Of a DNA stretch of 64,000 nucleotides, positions 26,701 to 33,706 are shown in pieces. This DNA comes from Spirosoma arboris. GTDB lineage: Bacteria; Bacteroidota; Bacteroidia; Cytophagales; Spirosomataceae. The stretch lies in NCBI RefSeq assembly GCF_009754945.1, contig NZ_WPIN01000026.1, positions 44,025-108,024 of the forward strand. Reading direction: 5' to 3'. Within the stretch, counting starts at the first letter, position 1, and each line of letters begins with the position of its first letter. The position numbers and the translations under genes were made by a program. The notes beneath the pieces were generated by a model. It was given only the letters and a program-made list of their open reading frames with translations, did no database searches and was not told the DNA's origin.

Positions 26701-27121
26701 GATCCGAACTAAAAATATCATTCCGGTTACCTGATACAACCACCTCATTTAGGCTGGTTCCTTCATCAGCCAGTTTGAAGTTAGCATCGGCAGTCGTTCC
26801 TAAGCTTGCGAAAATATTTTCTTTAACCTGCTCTTTGAAACCGACAAATGTTACAGTTATAGTGTAAGGACCACCTACCCGAACGTTGGGAAACGTGTAA
26901 AAACCTGACGTGTTGGAAATCGTACCATAGCGACTCCCCGATGGCGTATGAACTGCCACCACTGTTGCTCCAGGTAAGCCCTCCCCTTTTGAATCGGTCA
27001 CTCGACCATTAATAGCCGATGACGTTACCTGAGCCATAGCTCCGCTTCCGCCGAGTACAGCCAACAGTATACTGCCGATCAGCATAAAAGCCACTCGAAA
27101 TTGCAGTAGTTTTTTAGACAT
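23708..27121 (-). CDS. TonB-dependent receptor, Oar-like, with carboxypeptidase-regulatory-like N-terminal domain
   Basis: This 1137-residue outer membrane protein has a signal peptide (MSKKLLQF followed by a hydrophobic stretch ending GAMAQ), a carboxypeptidase-regulatory-like beta-sandwich (SAINGRVTDSKGEGLPGA near residue 40), a plug domain with the DALDQIQVN segment near residue 220, and a large beta-barrel ending in the aromatic QIGLRYIFN. The long barrel and regulatory domain resemble the Oar-like TonB receptors of Bacteroidota and myxobacteria. There is no adjacent SusD gene, so it may serve a role other than glycan uptake. An upstream in-frame start at 27160 would add 13 residues before the signal peptide and is less likely. 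Confidence 0.93.
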   Translation of the reverse strand: MSKKLLQFRVAFMLIGSILLAVLGGSGAMAQVTSSAINGRVTDSKGEGLPGATVVAVHTPSGSRYGTISNTSGFYTFPNVRVGGPYTITVTFVGFKEQVKENIFASLGTTADANFKLADEGTSLNEVVVSGNRNDIFSSDRTGAASSFGREAINTLPTIGRTLTDITKYNPYGNGQSFAGQDPRFNNFTIDGSVFNNGFGLGSSALAGGRTGTTAVSIDALDQIQVNVAPFDIRQSGFTGAGINAVTRSGTNDFSGSVYHLFRNKGLVGNTAAGNSIGTVNVDEKTWGFRLGGPIIKNKLFFFINAEQFTSSTPALSYVAKQDGATGNISNVLYSDLADLKSFMQTNFNLDLGAIDNYNNQVKSTKGLIRLDYNINDNNKLSVRYSHHNSSSDQVISNSNSSNTAGNGNRNLFPTSLSPQNTGYIIADNTRSLAVELTSNFGGGKFANDLVGTYNKQIEDRTYKTQLFPTIDIAPGGTTYTSIGFDPFTPNNKLNYSTFNITDNLSYFAGKHTITAGLVFEHYTSNNVFFPSSNGVYVYNSIADFKAAALASLSDPTSTTSPVTVAKYNLRYSLIPGGAEPLQQLKRNLYSAYVQDELQVNSNFKLTYGLRADLFSYDNSTAKDFNNPIVAGLTFKDENGADYHITTGTFPKARVLLSPRLGFNFDVKGDKTTQIRGGTGIFVSRIPEVLISNQLGNNGVNTALITVNNTNAYPFVTDPSKLPAAVRPPDVSDPTKLNDIIKNLLPYTINASDPNLKYPQIWKTNLAIDQRLPGGLIATVEAIYNKNIQALRYIDANLQGPTKTLSGPDTRSLFPAFGVVSSGTGAANTVAQARYINPQIANAFVLKNTNKGNSYIVTFKLEKPVTKGFGGMLAYTYGQARDLAFVGSTVQANVPSIYGQNYLTTAYSDQDLRHRINGYVNYRLNYGGRFGGSTAVTLAGTYASGSKISYVYSQDLNLDGQTNNDLIYVPKSASELTFSPLTVGTGANAVTYSPEQQQAAFDAYIDGNAYLKTRRGQYAERNGGAFPWLARFDFTAIQEFYVAVGKNNKRNTIQFRIDILNVGNLLNNAWGVSNLQTTFNPLSLVSVNTTTGVPSYRLATQTINGQTVLLKDSFTKSASLNSGDVYQAQIGLRYIFN

Positions 27122-27446
27122 AGAAGTGTTTGTTTTGTTAGTAAGTAATGAGATTTTCACCCATCAGATGTTTTCTCAATTTAATGACAAATATGCTATT
27201 TTTTTTGAGGCAAAAAAGTGAGCCTTCTTAAAAAAGTACCACCTTAGACAAATCAATAGACAAAATTCTACAAATAATCTCATTTTAAAATGCTTACGTT
27301 CTATATTAACGATTATCATATTGTTAAGTACAGATTACCATTTAGATAGCTGTCAGGTAGAGTGTGGTAGTTTATCAAGTAAGGGTATAATTATATCTAC
27401 CTAATTTACCTCATCGGTCGTTTCTCTCTCTTAGTTTTGTCCTCTT
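27122..27446. other. AT-rich divergent intergenic region
   Basis: This 325-nt region lies between the divergent TonB receptor and selD genes. It is AT-rich. On the plus strand a -7 element TAGTTTTG is present at 27432-27439, eight bases before the selD ATG. No convincing element for the receptor gene and no strong inverted repeat were seen. Confidence 0.5.
27432..27439 (+). promoter_or_regulatory. -7 promoter element directly upstream of selD
   Basis: TAGTTTTG matches TAnnTTTG. It ends 7 nt before the selD ATG at 27447, so transcription from it would give an almost or fully leaderless mRNA. There is only a weak TTTA in the -33 region. Confidence 0.4.
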
Positions 27447-28499
27447 ATGCTATCAACTGATAAGTCGGCTTTCAAGCTCACCCAATACAGCCACGGCGCG
27501 GGTTGTGGTTGCAAAATCTCGCCCAAAATTCTGGACCAGATTCTGCATACAAATGCAACTGCTTTCCAGCCACGTTATGTCAGTTTACTCGTCGGAAACG
27601 ACTCCCGCGATGACGCTGCTGTCCTTGACCTTGGCAATGGTGAAGCCATCATTAGTACAACTGATTTTTTCATGCCTATCGTCGACGATGCCTTCGATTT
27701 CGGGCGAATTGCGTCGGCGAATGCCATCAGTGATGTTTATGCCATGGGGGGCGAACCGATTATGGCTATAGCGATTCTGGGCTGGCCATTAGACAAATTA
27801 CCGCCCGATGTTGCAGGACAGGTGCTCGAAGGTGCCCGTGCAGTCTGCCTGGAAGCAGGTATTCCCCTCGCTGGTGGTCATAGCATCGACTCCCCCGAAC
27901 CAATTTTTGGACTGGCTGTAACCGGAAAGGTTCGACTCGATCACCTCAAGCAGAATAATACAGCTACTGAAGGATGCCAGTTATATTTAACTAAACCTCT
28001 TGGCGTCGGAATTCTGACAACCGCTCAGAAAAAAGGAATTCTTAAGTCCGAACACGCTCCCATAGCGCCTGTTCAAATGGCTCAGCTTAATAAATTCGGG
28101 GCCGTTTTAGGAAAACTACCGTATGTGAAGGCTCTGACCGATGTAACGGGATTTGGCCTACTAGGGCATCTTACCGAAATGGCTGAAGGGTCTGGGCTAA
28201 GTGCGATTATCAATTTTGATACGGTTCCTAAACTGGCAATGGTTGAGGAGTATCTGGCGCAGAATAGTTTCCCCGGCGGCACTGTTCGTAACTGGGATAG
28301 TTATGGCCATAAAATTAGTGAACTAACTGAAGTACAACGCTATATTCTGGCCGACCCCCAAACTTCTGGAGGTCTACTTATTGCCGTTGAGCCGGGAAGT
28401 ACGGAAGAATTTGAACGCGTAGCTCTGGAAAACGGGTTTACACTACAACCGTTTGGTGAGCTAGTCGAACAGCGGGAAAAAGTTGTTTATGTAAATTGA
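27447..28499 (+). CDS. selD: Selenide, water dikinase
   Basis: SelD makes selenophosphate from selenide and ATP, the selenium donor for selenocysteine and for 2-selenouridine in tRNA. The 350-residue protein has the active-site segment HGAGCGCK with Cys20 at the position that is Sec in some organisms and Cys in E. coli, then Lys23. It continues with VGNDSRDDAAV near residue 50, the TTDFFMPIVDDAFDFGRIASANAISDVYAMGG region near residue 70 (split here: FGRIA, NAISDVYAMGG), LAGGHSID near 140, LTDVTGFGLLGHL near 230 and DPQTSGGLL near 310. No selA, selB or selU gene is in the window. Confidence 0.94.
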   Translation: MLSTDKSAFKLTQYSHGAGCGCKISPKILDQILHTNATAFQPRYVSLLVGNDSRDDAAVLDLGNGEAIISTTDFFMPIVDDAFDFGRIASANAISDVYAMGGEPIMAIAILGWPLDKLPPDVAGQVLEGARAVCLEAGIPLAGGHSIDSPEPIFGLAVTGKVRLDHLKQNNTATEGCQLYLTKPLGVGILTTAQKKGILKSEHAPIAPVQMAQLNKFGAVLGKLPYVKALTDVTGFGLLGHLTEMAEGSGLSAIINFDTVPKLAMVEEYLAQNSFPGGTVRNWDSYGHKISELTEVQRYILADPQTSGGLLIAVEPGSTEEFERVALENGFTLQPFGELVEQREKVVYVN

Positions 28500-28502
28500 T
28501 TT

Positions 28503-28570
28503 TTAAGCCGCACCGGCGGACTGTCAATGGCAACTAAGGTCTTCTTTGCCGGTCCGCCGGTGCGGCTTAA
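28503..28570. repeat. Intergenic hairpin, perfect 18-bp GC-rich arms
   Basis: Arms 28503-28520 and 28553-28570 are perfect reverse complements centred on CCGCACCGGCGG, with a 32-nt loop in which GGCAA and TTGCC can pair. It begins 3 nt after the selD stop and ends 25 nt before the esterase ATG. A predicted N-terminal extension of the esterase frame is entirely made of this repeat and is not real coding. Confidence 0.85.
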
Positions 28571-28595
28571 CTTTGCGCCCTTTGTGTTTAAGGCT

Positions 28596-29363
28596 ATGAA
28601 ATTATTTTCCCGTCAAACCGGTGAGACCGGTCCAGCCATTGTTATACTACACGGCGTTTTTGGGTCATCAGACAATTGGCTGACTATCAGCAAAACAATT
28701 GCTGCACGCGGCTATCGTGTATTCGCTCTTGATCAGCGAAACCACGGCCAATCACCCAGAAGCAACGATCAGGATTATCAGAGTATGGCTGTCGATCTGC
28801 GTGAATTTCTTATTGACCATAATCTGGATAAGCCTATTCTGGTTGGCCATTCCATGGGTGGCAAAACGGTCATGCAGTATGCTATGCTTTATCCTGGCAC
28901 CTTTCAAAAACTCGTTGTTGTCGACATTGCCCCAAAGTTTTACCCAGTTCACCACGCTGAGCTCATCCGTGGCCTAAAAGCCATTGACCTTGCCAGCATA
29001 AAGGGGCGTAACGAGGCCGATGCTGTTTTGCAACAATACGAGCCTTTGCTTCCGGTAAGACAGTTCCTTCTAAAAAACCTATATCGCAACGAACAGGGCA
29101 AATTCGATTGGCGAATCAATATTCCTGTTATCGAGCGTGAACTACATGGCATTGGCGAAGAGCTAATAAATCCTAAAATCGTTACCGAGCCAACCTTATT
29201 TATGCGGGGTAGCGAATCGCCTTATATTCTGGATGAAGACATTCCGGTTATTAAACGCATTTTCCCAAACGCTCAAATTGAAACCATTCAGGGTGCAGGT
29301 CATTGGGTTCAGGCTGAAAAACCTGTCGAGTTTGTAGAGGTATTAATGAAGTTTATTGCTTAA
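28596..29363 (+). CDS. Alpha/beta hydrolase, YbfF-like esterase
   Basis: The 255-residue protein is an alpha/beta hydrolase similar to YbfF-type esterases. It begins MKLFSRQTGETGPAIVILHG, with the oxyanion HGVFGSSDNW near residue 18, LDQRNHGQSPRS near residue 46, the nucleophile elbow VGHSMGGKT with Ser near residue 88, and the catalytic histidine in GAGHWVQAEKP near residue 235. The start at 28596 follows the hairpin; an earlier in-frame ATG at 28527 lies in the loop and arm of the repeat and is rejected. It ends 12 nt before the methyltransferase gene, so the two are probably cotranscribed. Confidence 0.9.
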   Translation: MKLFSRQTGETGPAIVILHGVFGSSDNWLTISKTIAARGYRVFALDQRNHGQSPRSNDQDYQSMAVDLREFLIDHNLDKPILVGHSMGGKTVMQYAMLYPGTFQKLVVVDIAPKFYPVHHAELIRGLKAIDLASIKGRNEADAVLQQYEPLLPVRQFLLKNLYRNEQGKFDWRINIPVIERELHGIGEELINPKIVTEPTLFMRGSESPYILDEDIPVIKRIFPNAQIETIQGAGHWVQAEKPVEFVEVLMKFIA

Positions 29364-29375
29364 CGCTCCTTAAAT

Positions 29376-30077
29376 ATGCCCACCCTCTACCTCATCCCCA
29401 CTCTGCTCGCCGATGATACAGTCAATGAGGTATTACCTCCGCATGTACAGGAAATCATTGAAAAAACCGACGCTTATTTTGTCGAAAATATTCGCTCAGC
29501 CCGGCGATTTATTAGTGGCCTGAAAACAAAGCGTGTTATTGACGAAACAACCTTTTTCGATCTCGATAAAGACACTCCTCACGCAGACACGCGCCGACAA
29601 ATTCAGGAATTAACTGAACGCAAACGAAATGCGGGTGTATTGTCAGAAGCCGGATGCCCAGGCGTTGCAGATCCTGGTGCCGTGGTCGTTGGCATGGCGC
29701 ATTCATTAGGATGGCGGGTTGAACCACTGGTTGGCCCATCGTCTATTTTGCTGGCTCTAATGGGGTCAGGTATGAGTGGTCAATCATTTGTGTTTCATGG
29801 CTACTTACCTATCGATCGGCAGGATCGCGCCCGTACGGTACGTCATCTTGAAAAAGAAGCACAACTCCGGCAGCAGACCCAGATTTTCATGGAAACCCCT
29901 TACCGAAACGATGCACTCTTCTCGGATGTTCTGGCCAATTGCCAACCCAATACACGCTTGTGTGTAGCTAGCAATCTGACCGCGTCCGATGCCTTCATTC
30001 GTACACTCACCATCAGGGAATGGAAATCACAGGTGCCTGACTTACGCAAAAAACCAACAGTGTTCCTACTTTTGTGA
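29376..30077 (+). CDS. RsmI-like SAM-dependent methyltransferase (short paralogue)
   Basis: The 233-residue protein belongs to the tetrapyrrole methylase-like family that includes RsmI, the 16S rRNA C1402 ribose methyltransferase. It shows LYLIPTLLADD at the start, YFVENIRSARRFI near residue 35, GVLSEAGCPGVADPGAVVV near residue 88 (compare GTPgISDPG of RsmI), VGPSSILLALMGSGMSGQSF near residue 118 and METPYRND near residue 172. It is shorter than RsmI and lacks its C-terminal domain. Bacteroidota often encode this short form beside a true RsmI; its RNA target is not known to me. Confidence 0.85.
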   Translation: MPTLYLIPTLLADDTVNEVLPPHVQEIIEKTDAYFVENIRSARRFISGLKTKRVIDETTFFDLDKDTPHADTRRQIQELTERKRNAGVLSEAGCPGVADPGAVVVGMAHSLGWRVEPLVGPSSILLALMGSGMSGQSFVFHGYLPIDRQDRARTVRHLEKEAQLRQQTQIFMETPYRNDALFSDVLANCQPNTRLCVASNLTASDAFIRTLTIREWKSQVPDLRKKPTVFLLL

Positions 30078-30082
30078 AAATA

Positions 30083-30173
30083 TAGTAGTAAGTCAACGAG
30101 TAGTAAGTTGTGAGTGGCGAACTGTATCGACGTAAACAACACTTACCACTTATTTACTTACCACTTACTAACT
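30083..30173. repeat. Start-proximal imperfect hairpin, GTAAGT word class
   Basis: Left arm about 30083-30117 and right arm about 30138-30173 both reiterate AGTAGTAAGT and GTAAGTGGTAAGT. Pairing is imperfect but continuous. The right arm ends about 5 nt before the ATG at 30179. The word class is shared with 3188-3252. Confidence 0.65.
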
Positions 30174-30178
30174 GGTAT

Positions 30179-30817
30179 ATGGTTCAAGCCTTCGAATTTT
30201 CTCCGTTTCACGAAAATACCTACATCGTTTCTGACGATACTACCGGTGAGGCAGTTGTCATTGACCCAGGCTGTTATGAACAGGTGGAAAAAGAAGCGCT
30301 GGCACGATTTATAACGGATCACAAACTCAGCCTCAAGTACCTGCTACTTACCCACTCTCACCTCGATCACGTCTTTGGCGTTGCCTATGTGAAACGCAAA
30401 TTCGGAGTCAAAGCTTACCTCCATGAACTTGACATGGTGATCTACAACGACGTACCGACGCGGTGCGCCCTTTACAATCTGCGCGGCTATGAACCCTCCG
30501 AAATTGACGCCTTTCTGAAAGAGGGTGACCAGATTCGATTCGGTAATACAGTTTTAGATGTCATCTTTGTGCCAGGGCATGCACCGGGTCATGTGGCGTT
30601 TGTAAACCATGCAGACCGTTATGTGATTGGTGGCGATGTATTATTTCGGGGAAGCGTTGGTCGAACGGATTTTCCGTATTGTAATCATGCAGATCTCATC
30701 AATAGTATTCGAACTCAGTTTTTTACACTACCCGACGATTACATTGTTTATCCCGGCCACATGGAGCCAACGACAATTGGCCAGGAAAAACGAACAAATC
30801 CGTATGTAAAAATGTAG
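30179..30817 (+). CDS. Glyoxalase-II-like metallo-beta-lactamase-fold hydrolase
   Basis: The 212-residue protein has a metallo-beta-lactamase fold of the hydroxyacylglutathione-hydrolase-like group. Metal motifs are LLTHSHLDHVFG near residue 57, a PGHAPGHVAF segment near residue 132 and GGDVLFRGSVGRTDFP near residue 152, ending with YPGHMEPTTIGQEK near residue 190. The start is ATG at 30179; an in-frame upstream start at 30110 would be encoded by the hairpin. The true substrate may be a thioester or a persulfide. The pssA gene follows 38 nt later. Confidence 0.9.
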   Translation: MVQAFEFSPFHENTYIVSDDTTGEAVVIDPGCYEQVEKEALARFITDHKLSLKYLLLTHSHLDHVFGVAYVKRKFGVKAYLHELDMVIYNDVPTRCALYNLRGYEPSEIDAFLKEGDQIRFGNTVLDVIFVPGHAPGHVAFVNHADRYVIGGDVLFRGSVGRTDFPYCNHADLINSIRTQFFTLPDDYIVYPGHMEPTTIGQEKRTNPYVKM

Positions 30818-30826
30818 AAATGGGTC

Positions 30827-30847
30827 AAACGGGCCAAAAGCCCGTTT
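30827..30847 (+). terminator. Hairpin with T-run between two co-directional genes
   Basis: AAACGGGC (30827-30834) pairs with GCCCGTTT (30840-30847) around a 5-nt loop and runs into TTTTTA. It may be a terminator or attenuator, since it ends only 8 nt before the pssA ATG at 30856. Flanking ATGTAAAAA and TTTTTACAT extend the pairing. Confidence 0.65.
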
Positions 30848-30855
30848 TTACATAT

Positions 30856-31554
30856 ATGAAACTACTCAAACACTTACCAAATGCTATGACCTGCGGCAAC
30901 CTGCTGTGCGGGTGTATTGGTTTGGTCATGACTCTACGTGGTCACCTGGAAACGGCTTCCTGGCTAATTATGCTAGCCGCTGTTCTCGATTTTGGTGACG
31001 GGTTCGTAGCTCGACTGGTACATGTATCTGGTCCGTTTGGGAAGGAACTGGATTCATTGGCCGATGTTGTAACCTTTGGTGTTTTACCTGCCACGATCGT
31101 CTTTCAGCTTGCCTGGTTTCAGGAGTTAGATTTCATTTCTTACGGGGCATTTCTGATTGCCGTTCTGGCAGCTTTACGACTAGCTAATTTTAATATTGAC
31201 ACACGCCAGTCGGAGTCGTTCATTGGGTTGCCTGTTCCGGCCAATACGATGCTTATTGCTGCTTTCCCGCTAATGGAACGCTATCAACCTCAGTTCGATG
31301 CAATTTGGAAAAACGATATTGGACTCGGAATGATGATTGCGTTCTCGTTCATGATGGTATCTGAAGTACCTTTATTTGCGCTTAAGTTCAAGTCTTTTGG
31401 CTGGGCCGAAAATCAGATTAAATACAGTTTTCTAATCGCTTCTGTACTACTCCTGTTATTTTTGCAGTTTGCAGCCATCCCGCTGATTATTCTGCTTTAT
31501 ATTGTTCTATCACTTTTTTCTAAAGAGCGAACGAGCGAACGGGTGAACGAGTGA
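30856..31554 (+). CDS. pssA: CDP-diacylglycerol--serine O-phosphatidyltransferase
   Basis: PssA makes phosphatidylserine, the precursor of phosphatidylethanolamine, in the inner membrane. The 232-residue multi-pass protein has the complete CDP-alcohol phosphotransferase signature at residues 45-70 (D45, D48, G49, A52, R53, G62, D66, D70). An N-terminal LPNAMTCGNLLCGCIG helix precedes it. The start is the ATG at 30856, after the hairpin; the upstream in-frame ATG at 30820 is less likely. The last codons (ERTSERVNE) are formed by the left arm of the inverted repeat at 31533-31602, so the C-terminal tail is repeat-derived. Confidence 0.93.
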   Translation: MKLLKHLPNAMTCGNLLCGCIGLVMTLRGHLETASWLIMLAAVLDFGDGFVARLVHVSGPFGKELDSLADVVTFGVLPATIVFQLAWFQELDFISYGAFLIAVLAALRLANFNIDTRQSESFIGLPVPANTMLIAAFPLMERYQPQFDAIWKNDIGLGMMIAFSFMMVSEVPLFALKFKSFGWAENQIKYSFLIASVLLLLFLQFAAIPLIILLYIVLSLFSKERTSERVNE

Positions 31555-31602
31555 AGCCTGGTCACTCAAAATTCATTCTTTCACTCGTTCACCCTTTTCA
31601 CT
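31533..31602. repeat. Hairpin spanning the pssA 3' end and leading to purS
   Basis: A perfect 15-nt core (31541-31555 with 31580-31594) extends imperfectly to arms of about 23 nt. Words are GAACGAGTGAA and GGGTGAACGAG. The left arm encodes the last pssA residues and the stop codon; the right arm ends about 8 nt before the purS ATG. Confidence 0.8.
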
Positions 31603-31609
31603 GCTTCAA

Positions 31610-31861
31610 ATGAAATACATCGCTGAAATTAACATTATGACCCGTTCGGAAATTCTGGACCCACAGGGTAAAGCCGTTAAGCTGGGACTTCATAATCTCC
31701 AGATGGACACCATCGACAATGTTCGTATTGGAAAGCACATCCGGCTCGAGGTAGATGCAGAAACCGAAGATCAGGCTCGCTCTACAGTCGATTCGGCTTG
31801 TCGCCAACTGCTCGCCAACCTTATTATGGAAGAGTATTCATTTGACTTGCACACAGCTTAA
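31610..31861 (+). CDS. purS: Phosphoribosylformylglycinamidine synthase subunit PurS
   Basis: PurS is the small structural subunit of the PurLQS form of FGAM synthase in purine synthesis; it bridges PurL and PurQ. The 83-residue product has the family's size and shows KYIAEINIMTRSEILDPQGK at the N-terminus, the DNVRIGKHIRLEVD strand-turn and the CRQLLANLIMEEYSF segment. PurL and PurQ genes are not adjacent. The start ATG lies 8 nt past a hairpin. Confidence 0.93.
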   Translation: MKYIAEINIMTRSEILDPQGKAVKLGLHNLQMDTIDNVRIGKHIRLEVDAETEDQARSTVDSACRQLLANLIMEEYSFDLHTA

Positions 31862-31936
31862 AAGGCAACCATTGTCTTTTTCCGGCAAGAATAGTACAAT
31901 CGGTTTATTCAAGAGAATAGCCACCACAAAAAGTAC

Positions 31937-31944
31937 TATTTTTG
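31937..31944 (+). promoter_or_regulatory. -7 promoter element of fabH
   Basis: TATTTTTG matches TAnnTTTG, 22 nt before the fabH ATG. The upstream TTTATTC is a weak -33 candidate. Confidence 0.5.
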
Positions 31945-31966
31945 CCAATTATTTTGCTAACAGCGA

Positions 31967-32974
31967 ATGAATACAATTTATTCAAGTATTAAGGGATTAG
32001 GCTTTTACGTTCCGGATAACATTGTTACCAACGACGATCTGACCCAATATATGGACACGTCGGATACCTGGATTCAGGAACGGACAGGCATCAAACAACG
32101 ACGATACTTCACCCCCGGAAAAGACACCAATGCCAGTATGGCAACGGCAGCCTCGCGTATGGCACTCGACCGCGCCAATGTTGCGGCCAAAGATGTTGAT
32201 CTGATTGTGTACGCGACCATAACGCCAGATTATTATTTTCCGGGTTCGGCCTTCCTAATGCAACGCGAATTAGGGTTGGAGGGCATTGGTGTAATCGATA
32301 TTCGAAACCAGTGCTCAGGCTTTGTATATGCCCTCTCCATTGCCGACCAATTTATTAAAACGGGAATGTATAAAACCATTTTGGTGGTTGGAGCTGAGAT
32401 CCAATCAACATTTCTCGACAAAAGCAATGCAGGCCGTGGCGTAGCGGTTATTTTTGGGGATGGGGCCGGAGCGGCTGTTTTACAGGCTACTACCGATCCT
32501 GATCATCGGGTTCTATCGACCCATCTCCACGCCGATGGACGCTATGCAGAAGAACTGTATGTACGTGATCCCGGTAGCAGCCGCGAAGGGCGTTGGATCT
32601 CCGAGACAACCCTAGCAGAAGGTAACTATAACGTGAGTATGAACGGAAATGCCGTTTTTAAACACGCTGTAGTACGATTTATGGAGGTGATTAATGAGAG
32701 CCTGGAGGCCAATGGTTATAAAGCAAAAGATCTGGCTTTGCTAGTACCACATCAGGCAAATATCCGTATTTCGGAATATGTCCGTCAGCAGATGAATTTG
32801 CCCGAAGAAAAGGTATTTAATAATATTCACCAATACGGCAATACTACTGCAGCCTCGATTCCAATTGCTCTGACAGAAGCCTTCGAGCAAGGCCGCATAA
32901 ATTCGGGTGATTTGGTTTGCCTGGCTGCCTTTGGGAGCGGTTTTACGTGGGCTTCAGCTCTTATTAAATGGTGA
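31967..32974 (+). CDS. fabH: 3-oxoacyl-ACP synthase III family protein
   Basis: FabH-type ketosynthases condense acyl-CoA with malonyl-ACP to start fatty acid synthesis. The 335-residue product has the catalytic Cys116 in DIRNQCSGFVYAL, a TWIQERTGIKQRR segment near residue 34, the catalytic histidine in VPHQANIRI near residue 262 and asparagine in HQYGNTTAASIP near residue 293, and the ending LVCLAAFGSGFTWASALI. Bacteroidota carry several FabH paralogues, some making other polyketide-like products, so the precise acyl substrate is open. It converges with the CoA-binding protein gene, with a perfect hairpin between them. Confidence 0.92.
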   Translation: MNTIYSSIKGLGFYVPDNIVTNDDLTQYMDTSDTWIQERTGIKQRRYFTPGKDTNASMATAASRMALDRANVAAKDVDLIVYATITPDYYFPGSAFLMQRELGLEGIGVIDIRNQCSGFVYALSIADQFIKTGMYKTILVVGAEIQSTFLDKSNAGRGVAVIFGDGAGAAVLQATTDPDHRVLSTHLHADGRYAEELYVRDPGSSREGRWISETTLAEGNYNVSMNGNAVFKHAVVRFMEVINESLEANGYKAKDLALLVPHQANIRISEYVRQQMNLPEEKVFNNIHQYGNTTAASIPIALTEAFEQGRINSGDLVCLAAFGSGFTWASALIKW

Positions 32975-32976
32975 AG

Positions 32977-33034
32977 TAGTGAAGTGGGTGGAGTAAGTAA
33001 AACCACAATTGCACTTACTCCACCCACTTCACTA
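32977..33034. repeat. Convergent-junction hairpin, perfect 22-bp arms
   Basis: Arms 32977-32998 and 33013-33034 are perfect reverse complements with a 14-nt loop. The arm reads as reiterations of GTGAAGTGGGTGGAGTAAGT. It starts 2 nt after the fabH stop and its right end coincides with the stop codon of the CoA-binding gene on the other strand. It resembles 16508-16589 in word class and position. Confidence 0.85.
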
Positions 33035-33403
33035 ATACGTCCCTATCGACAGCATAACCAACGTACAGGCTTCTATAGGTTCGATACCTTCGGCTCGAAG
33101 TTGTCTCTCAAATTCTGGATTTTCGGCACCTGGGTTGAAAATTACCCGACGGGGTTTCAGGCTTTTAATATAGTCGTAAAGCTTGGGTTGGTTTTGTGGT
33201 CCAACATACATTGTAACGGTATCAATGTCTTCGAGAGCTGGTTGACCTACATGAATTGGATTTCCTTCTATTTCACCTTCCTGTAGGCCCAGCAATTCTA
33301 TGTTATGGCCATGACGAAGTAAACGGTAAGCAGCTAGGTTAGCATAGCGCCCTGCCTTTTCAGTGGCTCCCACTACTAATGTTTTCTTTACCTGAGCGTT
33401 CAT
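33032..33403 (-). CDS. CoA-binding domain protein (YccU-like)
   Basis: The 123-residue protein is a single Rossmann-like CoA-binding domain, as in YccU. It has KTLVVGATEKAGRYANLAAYRLL at the N-terminus (written in parts: KTLVVGAT, GRYANLAAYRLL), a central IHVGQPALEDIDTVTMYVGP segment and FNPGAENPEFERQLRAEGIE near residue 90. The ATG at 33403 is chosen; a further 17 residues upstream in frame look non-conserved. Its stop codon is part of the hairpin shared with fabH. Function in the cell is unknown; related domains bind CoA derivatives. Confidence 0.88.
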   Translation of the reverse strand: MNAQVKKTLVVGATEKAGRYANLAAYRLLRHGHNIELLGLQEGEIEGNPIHVGQPALEDIDTVTMYVGPQNQPKLYDYIKSLKPRRVIFNPGAENPEFERQLRAEGIEPIEACTLVMLSIGTY

Positions 33404-33706
33404 TTTTCTACGGATATACACATTAGGCGTACATCCCCGTACATTTTTAACCAATCTACTGTACGGGTGGTTTCGAAGTATACGATTCTTTGTAAAAAAC
33501 AGGAATAAGTACCGTTACTTCTAAGCAAAGTCAGGTCATTATCAATAGCTTATATTATTGATCATTTGCTTTACCAGTTTCGGGGCGGTACAATCAATAT
33601 ATCAATAAACTAACAACTATTTTCTCATACAGTTGTTAAGCACTCATTAACTGGGTTTAGCCTGTTCGATTGTGATTTACGGCTGACCATAAAAACTATT
33701 TCGGTC
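33404..33706. other. 303-nt divergent intergenic region
   Basis: This lies between the CoA-binding gene (minus) and the HNH endonuclease gene (plus). It contains small palindromes, ATCAATA at 33541-33547 with TATTGAT at 33556-33562, and AACAACT pairing with AGTTGTT near 33615-33640. No clear -7 element or gene is seen. Confidence 0.4.

Noticed and set aside
28527..28595. N-terminal extension of the esterase frame
   Set aside because: The extra 23 residues are encoded by the loop and right arm of the hairpin at 28503-28570; the conserved protein begins at 28596.
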